A stretch of 64,000 bases of DNA from assembly GCA_964399985.1 (NCBI GenBank), contig CAYNRY010000001.1, forward strand, positions 496,001 through 560,000, in the 5' to 3' direction. A program made the position numbers and the translations under genes. The DNA is from Micavibrio_B sp964399985 (lineage in GTDB: Bacteria; Pseudomonadota; Alphaproteobacteria; Micavibrionales; Micavibrionaceae). The notes under the pieces are model-generated. The model searched no databases. It saw only the letters and a list, made by a program, of their open reading frames with translations, and was not told where the DNA came from. How positions within the stretch are numbered: position 1 is the first letter of the stretch; every line of letters begins with the position of its first letter. Shown piece after piece: positions 48,373 to 57,218 of this stretch.

Positions 48373-48386
48373 AACATTATTAGAAC
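48372..48386. promoter_or_regulatory. SOS (LexA) box 2 of the divergent dinB region
   Basis: GAAC-ATTATTA-GAAC, exact, in inverted orientation to box 1 with 5 bases between. It covers the -10 of the minus-strand promoter. Confidence 0.85.
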
Positions 48387-48406
48387 AAACAAAGCATCCA
48401 AGTCAA
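48376..48406 (-). promoter_or_regulatory. Sigma-70 promoter of the peptide-dinB operon
   Basis: Minus strand: TTGACT (48406-48401), 18-base spacer, TAATAAT (48382-48376), inside SOS box 2. Confidence 0.6.
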
Positions 48407-48421
48407 CAAAAAGAGGTCGTC

Positions 48422-48511
48422 ATGTACAGTTTTAAACTTCGTTATACATTGCCAAGTTCCGTTATGTTCTTCTCCATGCTGGTCTATAGTTATTATCAAG
48501 CTTGGTCCTGA
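48422..48511 (+). CDS. 29-residue SOS-controlled membrane peptide
   Basis: Found by direct translation. AAAGAGG precedes the ATG at 48422 and TGA ends it at 48509-48511. Two basic residues in the first seven are followed by an uncharged, aromatic membrane segment (about residues 8-28, with VMFFSMLVYSYY). The promoter TTGCAT-N17-TATAAG has a LexA box in its spacer, so expression should follow DNA damage. A GC-rich hairpin comes 27 bases after the stop. It is exactly the length of SidA of Caulobacter, the SOS division inhibitor, and has the same layout, but homology cannot be shown by eye. Confidence 0.65.
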   Translation: MYSFKLRYTLPSSVMFFSMLVYSYYQAWS

Positions 48512-48537
48512 TTTAAAGCAAATGACGGTTTTTGAAT

Positions 48538-48564
48538 AAACCTCTCCGGATAACGGGGAGGTTT
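48538..48564 (+). terminator. Hairpin after the 29-residue peptide gene
   Basis: Stem AAACCTC / GAGGTTT extended by a CC/GG pair; weak T content follows (CGCCGTTTTC). Likely terminator before the efflux operon. Confidence 0.5.
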
Positions 48565-48638
48565 CGCCGTTTTCAGCGTTCTCTTTTAGAGGCATCGTTC
48601 TAAGTTGCTGAAATAAATCGAAAAAGAACGCAAATTTA

Positions 48639-49799
48639 ATGAAAAAATTTTTACTTATTCTTTTGATCCTGTGTGCCATCGGCGGCGCAGCTTATTACTT
48701 CAAAGGCAAAAGCGATAAAGCGGAAGACGCCAGGGCTGCCTATAAAATTACCGAAGTTAAAACCGGTACGATTGAAGAGGTCATCACCTCGCAAGGTAAG
48801 CTGGAAGCCAAGGAATATGTCGATGTCGGTTCGCAAGTTTCCGGTCAGCTCGAAAAACTGCATGTAGACCTCGGCGATGTGGTGAAAGAAGGCGATCTGA
48901 TCGCCGAGATCGATCCGAAAATTTATGAGTCGCAAGTCGAGGCGACACAAGCTCGCTTGAAAACACTCGCCGCACAGAAACAGGAGCAGGCGTCACTGGT
49001 CGAACAGGCAAAGCAGAAATTTACCCGCAATGAGACATTGTTTAAAGCCGATGCGATTTCAAAAGAAGTCTTTGAAGATGCGCAAACAGCATTGAATGTG
49101 GCCAATGCGCAATTGGCCTCTATCGATGCACAAATCGAGGAAGCGAATTCTTCTCTGGAAGAGAGCAAGACAAATCTTGGCTACACCAAGATTTACGCGC
49201 CGATGGCGGGAACAGTCGTGTCGCAAACCTCGCGTGAAGGTCAAACATTGAACGCCAACCAATCCGCGCCGGTGATCGTGCAGGTTGCCAATCTGGACGT
49301 GCTAACCGTGCGTGCTCAAGTGGCCGAAGCCGATATCATGAATATCAAAGAAGGCATGCCGGCCTATTTTACCATTCTCGGCAGTCAGGACCGCAGATGG
49401 AACGGAAAGGTACGCCAAATATTGCCAACGCCAGATGTCGTCAATGATGTCGTTCTTTATAACGTGTTGATCGATGTCGATAACAAAGACCGCCAATTGA
49501 TGCTCAATATGAGCACGCAAATGTTTTTCGAAGTCGGTAAGGCAGATAACGTGCCTGTCATTCCGGTAAGTGCGCTCGGCAAGCGTATGGAAGATAAGGA
49601 TGGAGAAGCCGGTCAAGCTTATATGGTGAAAATATCGAATGCCGGTAAAATAGAAGACCGCCAGATTATGGTTGGGCTTATGGACCGCACCAATGCCGAG
49701 GTAAAATCAGGCTTGAAGCTGGGTGAGAGAATTGCTGAGGCAAGCATTACGGCTAAATCCGAGGAAGTAAAAAAACCTGCGCGTATGCCGAGATTTTAA
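48639..49799 (+). CDS. macA: MacA-like periplasmic adaptor (RND/HlyD family)
   Basis: 386 residues. N-terminal membrane anchor (about 4-22), split lipoyl domain (GQLEKLHVDLGDVVKEGDLIAEIDP and YAPMAGTVVSQ), a long alpha-helical coiled-coil hairpin between (about 95-185), and C-terminal barrel parts. MacA links the ABC transporter MacB to an outer membrane channel. The next two genes are macB and a TolC-like channel, so the full tripartite pump is one operon. Confidence 0.92.
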   Translation: MKKFLLILLILCAIGGAAYYFKGKSDKAEDARAAYKITEVKTGTIEEVITSQGKLEAKEYVDVGSQVSGQLEKLHVDLGDVVKEGDLIAEIDPKIYESQVEATQARLKTLAAQKQEQASLVEQAKQKFTRNETLFKADAISKEVFEDAQTALNVANAQLASIDAQIEEANSSLEESKTNLGYTKIYAPMAGTVVSQTSREGQTLNANQSAPVIVQVANLDVLTVRAQVAEADIMNIKEGMPAYFTILGSQDRRWNGKVRQILPTPDVVNDVVLYNVLIDVDNKDRQLMLNMSTQMFFEVGKADNVPVIPVSALGKRMEDKDGEAGQAYMVKISNAGKIEDRQIMVGLMDRTNAEVKSGLKLGERIAEASITAKSEEVKKPARMPRF

Positions 49800-49801
49800 T
49801 C

Positions 49802-51766
49802 ATGCAAACCTTGCTCGAGCTTAAAAACATCAAACGCTATTATGCAGAAAGTGAAATCCCGGTAAAGGCGCTGGATGATGTTTCGTTGACGATCAATGCC
49901 GGGGAATTCATTGCCATCATGGGGCAGTCGGGTTCGGGTAAATCGACATTAATGAATATCATTGGCTGCCTTGATCGTCCGACCGAAGGTAGTTACAAAG
50001 TATTAGGGCGCGAAGCTTCCAGTCTGGGTAAAGATGAATTGGCAGCGCTGCGCAGCCAGACATTCGGTTTTATCTTCCAGCGTTATAATTTGCTCACCAC
50101 ATCGACGGCGTCAGAGAATGTCGAAATTCCTGCCATGTATGCAGGGCTTGATAAATCTAAACGCAAAGATCGCGCGAAAGAATTGCTGACCAGTCTTGGT
50201 CTTGGGGACCGCGGCGGGCACAGGCCGTCTCAATTATCCGGCGGCCAGCAGCAGCGCGTGGCGATTGCGCGGGCGCTCATGAACGATCCGCCGGTTATCT
50301 TGGCTGATGAACCGACCGGCGCGCTCGATAGCAAAAGCGGGCAGGACGTAATGGCTCTGCTCAAGGACCTTCACGCGCAAGGCCGGACGATTATCCTGAT
50401 TACCCATGACGAACATGTGGCCTCGCACGCCAAGCGCATTGTGCGCATTCAGGACGGCAAGATTATTGAGGATACGCTTCCTGCTTCCCCTGCCCAAGGA
50501 AAGAATGGGGCAGGGGACTTATTGAATGGATCAGATCCCCGTTTTCACGGGGAAAGAAAAACGGATTCTGTCATGACCGCCGATGCCGGAGAAGCCGTGA
50601 CAACCGCCTTGCGATCATTGCGTGTCAATAAATTCCGTACCGCGTTAACATTGCTTGGCGTTATTATTGGCGTCGCTGCGGTCGTTACAATGCTGGCTAT
50701 CGGCAATGGCAGTAAGAAGAAGGTTCTCGACCAGATTAGTGCAATGGGGACAAATATTCTATCCGTTCGCCCGGGCGCGCCGGGCATTCGTTCGACCGGC
50801 GATATCGCGACGATGACCCTCGATGATGCGAAGGCGATTGAAGATTTACCCAATATCGAAACCGTTGTCGGGGAGCGCTCATCGCGCTCGACATTGCGGC
50901 TCGGCAATATCGATTACGCAACATCCGTGCAGGGTGTTAGTCCCGGTTTTCCGATTGCCCGTGACTGGCCGGTGGAAAAGGGATATTTCTTTACCGTTCG
51001 TGATGTTGAATCTTACGCGCCAGTGATGGTGCTGGGTAAAACGGTTGCCAATAATTTCTTTCCGAATGGCGAAGATCCGATTGGAAAATATATTCTGGTC
51101 GGCAATATCCCGTTTCAGGTGATCGGCGTTTTAAAAAGTAAGGGTGCAGCCCCCTGGGGTGGCGATCAGGATGATTCCGTGTATATCCCGATTACGACAG
51201 GTCTAATCCGGATTTTTGGTCAGTCTTACTTAAGCGGGATTACTGTCAAGGTGACTTCTACTGAAACGATTGAGGATACGCAGGCGGCGATTGAGGATTT
51301 GCTGAAACGGCGCCACCGCAAGGAGGATTTCTTTGTAAGAAATACTGCGTCTATTTTAGAAACCGCAGACCAGACGATGACGGCATTGACCATTTTGCTT
51401 GGTGCGATTGCCGGAATTTCTCTCTTGGTTGGCGGGATCGGCGTCATGAATATCATGCTGGTCAGTGTTACGGAGCGCACCCGCGAGATCGGCATCCGCA
51501 TGGCGACGGGTGCGCGAATGCGCGATATCCTGATCCAGTTTAACACCGAAGCTGCCGTGGTCTGCACCATTGGCGGTATGATTGGTATAGGGCTCGGATT
51601 TTTTGCAGGCTGGATTATATCGTTATTCGGCGTGGATGTAATATTTTCGGCGATGCCTTCGTTGCTGGCCTTTTCATGTGCGGTTTTGACGGGTATTGTC
51701 TTCGGATATTTACCGGCAAGAAAAGCCGCCCATCTCGATCCTGTTGTTGCCCTTAGTTCAGAGTGA
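49802..51766 (+). CDS. macB: MacB-like ABC transporter (macrolide/peptide efflux)
   Basis: 654 residues. N-terminal ATPase: Walker A GQSGSGKST (about 40), signature LSGGQQQR (145), Walker B ILADEPTG (167), H-loop THDEH. After a loop, four membrane segments: one near 278-299 and three at the C-terminus around LLGAIAGISLLVGGIGVMN, with a large periplasmic part between. MacB uses ATP to drive substrates from the periplasm through TolC. It is two bases after macA. Substrate cannot be told: macrolides, toxins and heme precursors are reported for the family. Confidence 0.93.
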   Translation: MQTLLELKNIKRYYAESEIPVKALDDVSLTINAGEFIAIMGQSGSGKSTLMNIIGCLDRPTEGSYKVLGREASSLGKDELAALRSQTFGFIFQRYNLLTTSTASENVEIPAMYAGLDKSKRKDRAKELLTSLGLGDRGGHRPSQLSGGQQQRVAIARALMNDPPVILADEPTGALDSKSGQDVMALLKDLHAQGRTIILITHDEHVASHAKRIVRIQDGKIIEDTLPASPAQGKNGAGDLLNGSDPRFHGERKTDSVMTADAGEAVTTALRSLRVNKFRTALTLLGVIIGVAAVVTMLAIGNGSKKKVLDQISAMGTNILSVRPGAPGIRSTGDIATMTLDDAKAIEDLPNIETVVGERSSRSTLRLGNIDYATSVQGVSPGFPIARDWPVEKGYFFTVRDVESYAPVMVLGKTVANNFFPNGEDPIGKYILVGNIPFQVIGVLKSKGAAPWGGDQDDSVYIPITTGLIRIFGQSYLSGITVKVTSTETIEDTQAAIEDLLKRRHRKEDFFVRNTASILETADQTMTALTILLGAIAGISLLVGGIGVMNIMLVSVTERTREIGIRMATGARMRDILIQFNTEAAVVCTIGGMIGIGLGFFAGWIISLFGVDVIFSAMPSLLAFSCAVLTGIVFGYLPARKAAHLDPVVALSSE

Positions 51767-51772
51767 AATAAA

Positions 51773-53158
51773 ATGAAGAAACTACTATCTGCTTTATTGA
51801 TATCCACCATCCTTTCATCGTGTTCGCTGATGCCAGATTATCAGCGCCCTGAAACGCTGGCACCAACTCAGTGGAGCAACGGACAAGGGCAACAGGAAAC
51901 GCCGCGTCTGGCTTTCGATTGGTGGAAAAGCTTCGGCAGCGACGAATTAAATCAGCTTATGGCAGATGGTTTGAATAATAATCTTGATCTTAAGGCATCT
52001 TATCAACGCATCCAACAAGCCCGATCGTCGTTGCAGGTAACAAGATCGGGTTTATTCCCGAGTTTGGATGCTTCGGCTGATTTATCCAGCGACCGTACGA
52101 TCCGTGGTACCAAAACATCGACCGATGGCGATACGAATTTCAGCACAGGGCTTCAGGTTAATTACGAGCTTGATCTGTTTGGCGCCAACCGCGCAAATAT
52201 AGCGTCATCTGAGGCACAGCTTTTAAGCACGAAATACCAGCATGATGCACTGGCGCTGATCGTTATGGGGGATGTTTCGCAAACCTATTTTAATATTTTA
52301 AGCGCGCGCGAGAGGTTGCAAATTGCTGACCAGAACTTGAAGAATGCACAGGAAATTTTGCGGATCGTCGATGCGCGCTATCAGGCTGGCTCGGCCTCCG
52401 GTCTTGAAGTTGCGCAGCAAAAATCGTCACTGGGAAGTTTCGAAGCCAACCGTGCTTCGATCGTAAACGAGATTACGGTCTACGAAAACGCGCTGGCGAT
52501 CCTTCTTGCCAAACCGCCGCAAACGGTTCCCGTTGCAAAGCAGGATTTAAACAATTTGATCGTACCTGAAATTAACCCGACCCAGCCTTCGACGTTGTTG
52601 ACACGGCGTCCCGATATCGCCTCTGCCGAAGCCGATCTAATCGCGGCCAATGCCGATATCGGCGCAGCGCGGGCGGCGTTTTTTCCGTCCATCAATTTAG
52701 GAGCAGGCGTATCGGCAATTGCTTCACCGATATCAGATTCCATGACGGCAGGTTTGACCACAGCCTCTTCCATTCTGGCACCGATTTTCTCTGGTGGGTC
52801 TCTTCTCGGCAATCTTGGGATTACCAAAGCGCGTCAGTTAGAGCTGGCGGAAACCTACCGCAAAGTGGTTTTGGTGGCATTTCAGGAGGTGGAAGATTCA
52901 CTGGCAGCGGAAAAAGCCTCAGCCGAGCGTGAGCGTGCTTTCAAAACCGCGATGGACGAAGCGCAGAAAGCCTATGATATCTCCATGCTGCGCTATAAGG
53001 CAGGAAGCATTGATTTTCAAACGGTTATCGACTCGCAAGGCGCTCTTTTGACTGCGCAGCAAAGCTATTCGCTGTCGCGAAACGAACGTTTAACGGCGGC
53101 AATTAACCTGTTTAAAGCTTTGGGTGGCGGTTGGCAGAGCAATCAAGCCTTGAAATAG
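51773..53158 (+). CDS. TolC-like outer membrane efflux lipoprotein (NodT family)
   Basis: 461 residues with a lipoprotein signal ending LSSC (Cys17) and two outer-membrane-factor repeats, each with long helices and a barrel part (FDWWKSFGSDELNQLM, LDLKASYQRIQQARSS, YEDLFG-like NYELDLFGANRANIA, then RRPDIASAEADLIAANADIGAARA). Completes the macA-macB operon; it follows macB by six bases. Confidence 0.92.
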   Translation: MKKLLSALLISTILSSCSLMPDYQRPETLAPTQWSNGQGQQETPRLAFDWWKSFGSDELNQLMADGLNNNLDLKASYQRIQQARSSLQVTRSGLFPSLDASADLSSDRTIRGTKTSTDGDTNFSTGLQVNYELDLFGANRANIASSEAQLLSTKYQHDALALIVMGDVSQTYFNILSARERLQIADQNLKNAQEILRIVDARYQAGSASGLEVAQQKSSLGSFEANRASIVNEITVYENALAILLAKPPQTVPVAKQDLNNLIVPEINPTQPSTLLTRRPDIASAEADLIAANADIGAARAAFFPSINLGAGVSAIASPISDSMTAGLTTASSILAPIFSGGSLLGNLGITKARQLELAETYRKVVLVAFQEVEDSLAAEKASAERERAFKTAMDEAQKAYDISMLRYKAGSIDFQTVIDSQGALLTAQQSYSLSRNERLTAAINLFKALGGGWQSNQALK

Positions 53159-53250
53159 TCTTGAAATATATCTGGGGGATTTTATCTTTTATTGACGTTT
53201 AATTAATAACGAGACTAAAAATTAAACGTACCAGAAAAAGGACCATCTCC

Positions 53251-53778
53251 ATGAAACGATTGCTTTTTGCAGTTGCTGCTTTGACCTTGTTTTCCGCCGC
53301 CGCGCCGAATTCTGCCCATGCCGATAATGATCGCCGTGGCCGGGGCGACTGGAATAAAGGCAGGCATGACCATGACTGGGGCAAGAAACGGGATTGGCAT
53401 GATGACCGCCGCCCACGAAAAGTTTTCTATTACTCGCCAACTTATTATTCTCCGCCACGTTCAAGCGTTGTATATTACAATACGCCCTCATCTTATTACT
53501 ATAATAATGGTGGAACGTATTTTAGCCAGACATCCAGAGGTCCGACGACTTATACCGAAACCTATCATCCTGATGGCTCATATTCTCGCAGCTATGTCGT
53601 AGGCGGCTATTTGCCAAAGAACCGCCATTGGCGTCCGATGAATGATTATGTGCGTTACGGCCTTCCGGCACCGCGTCGCGGCGAGCGCTGGGTCTATGAA
53701 GATCGTGATGCCGTTCTGATTTCCGAAGCGACATCGCGTATCATCAGCGGTGTGTTGCTGGCGGCTGCGGTACGTTAG
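53251..53778 (+). CDS. RcnB-family periplasmic protein (1)
   Basis: 175 residues. A clear Sec signal (MKRLLFAVAALTLFSAAA, cleaved near ...SAHA) is followed by a His/Asp/Arg-rich segment (about 25-55, with DHDWGKKRDWHDD) and a Tyr/Ser-rich linker. The C-terminal RcnB domain shows VGGYLPKNRHWRPMNDYVRYGLP and WVYEDRDAVLIS. RcnB proteins lower nickel and cobalt uptake in E. coli; in alphaproteobacteria they are multiplied and of broader, mostly unknown use. The His-rich part could bind metals. Confidence 0.85.
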   Translation: MKRLLFAVAALTLFSAAAPNSAHADNDRRGRGDWNKGRHDHDWGKKRDWHDDRRPRKVFYYSPTYYSPPRSSVVYYNTPSSYYYNNGGTYFSQTSRGPTTYTETYHPDGSYSRSYVVGGYLPKNRHWRPMNDYVRYGLPAPRRGERWVYEDRDAVLISEATSRIISGVLLAAAVR

Positions 53779-53793
53779 GTTAAAGCGACAGGA

Positions 53794-54480
53794 ATGAAAT
53801 TATTTTTTGCTATTCTGAGTTTTTATATGGCAGCGAGCTTTGCGGCGCGGGCCGAAGAGGGAATGCCTGCGGACAATGCGGCGTCTCAACCAATTATTGA
53901 GACGCCCCAGGTTCAGGAGCCGGTTATCGAAGCGCCAAAAATAGAAACCCCGCCCGAAACTACACAGCCACCTCAAACTATACCGGCAATTGCCGAACCT
54001 GAAAAAACTCCTGTTCATCAGAATTCGCCAAATCATCCTGAACGTAAAAGCGATCGCAATGATAGCGACCGAAAACCGGATAACGATAAAAAATCAGACA
54101 GGCGTGATGTCGATAAAAGGAAATGGGATAGAAAAGACAACGACCGGAAAAAACATAGGGATCACTATTATCGACCTTTAGTAGTTCACAAGCGCGCGCC
54201 GCCGAAAATCATCTATATCTACCCGCAAAGCTATTACCCTGTGGAAGCCTATAATGGCAATTATTCGAGCTATCCGAGTGATTATCAGCCGTCATTCCAT
54301 GTCGGCGGGTATTTGCCGCCGGAGCGCCAATGGCGTCCTTTGCCCGATTACGCACTATACGGCTTGCCCCCGCCGCGCCGTGAAGAGCTTTGGGTCTATA
54401 ACGATCGGGACGCGGTTTTGATCAATGATAAGACGTCGCGGATTATCAGCGCATTTGTGCTGGCGGTTCCAATCGATTAA
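53794..54480 (+). CDS. RcnB-family periplasmic protein (2)
   Basis: 228 residues, 16 bases after its paralog. Sec signal in the first 19 residues, then a Pro/Glu/Thr-rich linker (about 20-75), then an unusually charged Asp/Arg/Lys block (about 80-130), then the RcnB domain VGGYLPPERQWRPLPDYALYGLP and WVYNDRDAVLIN. The shared C-terminus and differing linkers mark tandem duplication with divergence. Its end overlaps the opposing UdgX gene by 4 bp. Confidence 0.83.
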   Translation: MKLFFAILSFYMAASFAARAEEGMPADNAASQPIIETPQVQEPVIEAPKIETPPETTQPPQTIPAIAEPEKTPVHQNSPNHPERKSDRNDSDRKPDNDKKSDRRDVDKRKWDRKDNDRKKHRDHYYRPLVVHKRAPPKIIYIYPQSYYPVEAYNGNYSSYPSDYQPSFHVGGYLPPERQWRPLPDYALYGLPPPRREELWVYNDRDAVLINDKTSRIISAFVLAVPID

Positions 54481-55871
54481 TTGGCTAAAGCGCGTTTCAT
54501 TTTTTTCAAATCTTCGACGATGGTTTCATAGATTTGATTGTCCGGATCATGCGCCTGATTCCGAAGAACGGCGGAGGGGTGATAAGTGCCTGTCAGCTTG
54601 ATATCGTTCGGTCCATCGAACCATTTGCCATGTTCTTTTTTAAGCGTATAGCCATGGCCGATTAAAGATTTCGCCGCAGTCGCGCCCATGCATAAAACAA
54701 GTTTTGGTTTAACGAGGTCCAGTTCCGCCAAGAGCCATGGCTTGCAGGCATTAATCTCCTTGGCATCGGGCGAGCGATGCATGCGCTTTTCGCGCTCTAT
54801 CCTGAATTTAAAATGCTTCACAGCGTTGGTAATGTATATTTCTTTTCTCTTAAGACCCACTTCTTCCAAAGCCTTGTCGAGAATCCGGCCGGCAGGGCCG
54901 ATAAAAACCTGACCGGCTAAATCCTCGTCATTGCCCGGTTGTTCACCAATGATCATAAATGGCGCATCAATGGGGCCTTCGCCGAAAATAGTTTGTGTAG
55001 CGCATTTGTATAGATCGCAGCCCTGACAACCAAGCGATGCTTTTTTCAATGCTGGAAAAGTTATATGGTCGGGCAGAAAATCCGCCGCCGAGCGGGCATT
55101 GCCTTCCTGCGTTTCTATCATTTTTTGCACGCGCATCGGGGCCTCGGCCAGCATATCCTGAATGATCGATGTTTCAGGAAGCGTCGCCCAATGCCGCACG
55201 GGCATTTCGCGTTTCATGGCCTTGATCTTGATCCGAGCAGGATTGAACGTGGCGCGGTAATAATCCCGCCATAAATTTTCAAGCTCGTCTTCCTGCGGCG
55301 CATTTTCTTTGGATACGCCCTGACCGAAACTTAAGTTTTTACCATCCCAGTGCAATGTTTCGCGCGGGGTCATGATCGTCCAATTCATGACGCCAAAGCG
55401 GTTCTTAAAAAACGGCGCGACGAGGGAGAGAATTTTATGATCAGGCTTATGCCAGGCGATATAATGATCGCCGTCATCTTCCTCGACTTTACGAAAGCGG
55501 ACAAAGGCTTTTGTCTTATGCATGTCGCGGCGCAATTCCTTATCCATAGCTTCCAGACGGTGCATCAAAGGGTCAGTGCTGAGCTTGAATAGAAACCGCT
55601 CGCCATGGGTAACGCGCCACAAAGCTTGATAGAGAAGGGCCCATTTCTCGGTATCGTTATGCGCGGCAATGCGCACAGCAAAATCAAGGAAATATTTAGG
55701 GACTGAAACAGGTTCTGCGATTTCTTTGGGTAAGTCAGGCGCGCCGCCGAATAACGAACTTTGAACATTGTTGTCTTCCCAGATCAAACGCTCCGGCGGA
55801 ACGCCGAGCTGCAAATAATAGCGGGCCTGTTCTCTCCATTCGCTAAAATTGGTGACTCCAATGGTTTTCAT
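54477..55871 (-). CDS. DUF4130-UdgX fusion, SOS-controlled uracil-DNA glycosylase
   Basis: 464 residues. The N-terminal half (about 1-250) is the DUF4130 (radical-SAM-linked) domain; the C-terminal half is a family 4/UdgX glycosylase with GEQPG (309-313), the Fe-S cysteines C282, C285, C290 and C376, HPSAVLR (431-437), and a KRMH loop with His365. In UdgX the equivalent KRRIH loop supplies a His that bonds covalently to the abasic sugar after uracil removal. Translated from a 1-base overlap with the radical SAM gene and shares its SOS box. Confidence 0.9.
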   Translation of the reverse strand: MKTIGVTNFSEWREQARYYLQLGVPPERLIWEDNNVQSSLFGGAPDLPKEIAEPVSVPKYFLDFAVRIAAHNDTEKWALLYQALWRVTHGERFLFKLSTDPLMHRLEAMDKELRRDMHKTKAFVRFRKVEEDDGDHYIAWHKPDHKILSLVAPFFKNRFGVMNWTIMTPRETLHWDGKNLSFGQGVSKENAPQEDELENLWRDYYRATFNPARIKIKAMKREMPVRHWATLPETSIIQDMLAEAPMRVQKMIETQEGNARSAADFLPDHITFPALKKASLGCQGCDLYKCATQTIFGEGPIDAPFMIIGEQPGNDEDLAGQVFIGPAGRILDKALEEVGLKRKEIYITNAVKHFKFRIEREKRMHRSPDAKEINACKPWLLAELDLVKPKLVLCMGATAAKSLIGHGYTLKKEHGKWFDGPNDIKLTGTYHPSAVLRNQAHDPDNQIYETIVEDLKKMKRALAN

Positions 55872-57091
55872 TAGAAAACAAAACTGGCTTGCTGCGGCTG
55901 AGGTTTAAAGTAATTGGTCAATCGTGCAGAATCGAGAAGAAGAGGCGTATAATTTGCCGCGACGATAAACGGCTTGGCGCGGTTTAGGGCGACTTTTAGT
56001 TTGATTAAATCTTCGAGGCGGATGCGCGCATATTTGCGTGTCTTAAGAATTTTGTCGACCGAGCGCGGGCCCATGCCGGGGACACGCAGCAATTGTTCCC
56101 GCGTGCCGGTATTGAGGTCGATAGGGAAATAATGCTGGTTACGCAATGCCCATGATGTTTTCGGATCGATATCTATATCAAGATTTGGATTCTCATCATT
56201 GACGATTTCATTCATGTCATATTGATAAAAACGCAACATCCAGTCAGCTTGGTATAAACGATGTTCACGCACCAAAGGCGGGCTTTTACCCGGAAGGCGG
56301 GCGTCCGCATGCGGAATCGGGCTGAAGGCTGAATAATAAACGCGCCGCATTTTGTAGTTTTTATAAAGATGATCTGACGTATTTAAAATGTCTTTGTCCG
56401 GCGTATCTGTCGCGCCAACAATCATTTGCGTACTTTGTCCGGCAGGTACAAATAGCGGTGTGCTTTTGATACCTTTTTTCCGGTCTTCTTTATTCTCTAG
56501 GGAGCGCGTTAGAATTTCGCCCATATTTTCTTCGAGCTGCGGACGTTTCTTCTCCGGCGCCAGTTTTTGAAGATCATTGGAGGTGGGAAGCTCTATATTA
56601 ACACTTAAACGATCGGCATAAAGTCCGGCCTGCGCGATCAATTCATCATTTGCGCCGGGAATAGTTTTGAGATGAATGTAACCTTTATAATGATGAACTT
56701 CGCGAAGTGTTTTGGCGACGCTCACCAATTGTTCCATCGTATAATCGGAGTCGCGGATAATGCCTGAGCTTAAAAACAATCCTTCGATATAATTGCGGCG
56801 GTAAAAATCCAGCGTCAGATTGACGACTTCTTCAACAGTAAAGCGTGCACGCTGCACATCGCTCGACACGCGGTTGATGCAATACTTACAATCGAAAATG
56901 CAGTGATTGGTCAGCAGGATTTTGAGCAAAGATATACAGCGTCCGTCCGGCGTATAGCTGTGGCAAATACCCGCGCCATTCGTACTGCCAAGACCTTTGC
57001 CTTCGCGATTGGTCTTCGAGCCACTGCTGGAGCAGGAGGCATCGTACTTGGCGGCATCGGCCAAAAGAGACAATTTTTTTGATAGATCCAT
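55871..57091 (-). CDS. Radical SAM protein of the UDG-linked DNA repair family
   Basis: 406 residues. Radical SAM cluster cysteines C64, C68 and C71 (CIFDCKYC), a typical barrel, and a helix-hairpin-helix near 325-345 (REQLLRVPGMGPRSVDKIL) that should bind DNA. The family is known only as a putative DNA modification or repair enzyme that travels with DUF4130 and UDG genes; its substrate is unknown. A LexA box covers the promoter; the -10 TATAAT lies inside the box and 10 bases before the ATG, which has no ribosome site, so the mRNA may be leaderless. Confidence 0.88.
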   Translation of the reverse strand: MDLSKKLSLLADAAKYDASCSSSGSKTNREGKGLGSTNGAGICHSYTPDGRCISLLKILLTNHCIFDCKYCINRVSSDVQRARFTVEEVVNLTLDFYRRNYIEGLFLSSGIIRDSDYTMEQLVSVAKTLREVHHYKGYIHLKTIPGANDELIAQAGLYADRLSVNIELPTSNDLQKLAPEKKRPQLEENMGEILTRSLENKEDRKKGIKSTPLFVPAGQSTQMIVGATDTPDKDILNTSDHLYKNYKMRRVYYSAFSPIPHADARLPGKSPPLVREHRLYQADWMLRFYQYDMNEIVNDENPNLDIDIDPKTSWALRNQHYFPIDLNTGTREQLLRVPGMGPRSVDKILKTRKYARIRLEDLIKLKVALNRAKPFIVAANYTPLLLDSARLTNYFKPQPQQASFVF

Positions 57092-57095
57092 ATAA

Positions 57096-57110
57096 GAACA
57101 TTATAGGAAC
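57096..57110 (-). promoter_or_regulatory. SOS (LexA) box and -10 element of the radical SAM-UdgX operon
   Basis: GAAC-ATTATAG-GAAC (plus strand), exact LexA site, 5 bases before the ATG. Its minus strand contains TATAAT. Confidence 0.85.
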
Positions 57111-57218
57111 ATTGTGGGTTTTGCAAATTTAAAAAACTCTTTAAAATCAAATGTTTAATCTAAAACATACCTTGGCATTCATATCCCTTTTCCTAATGCT
57201 TTAAATTATAGTTTGCAG

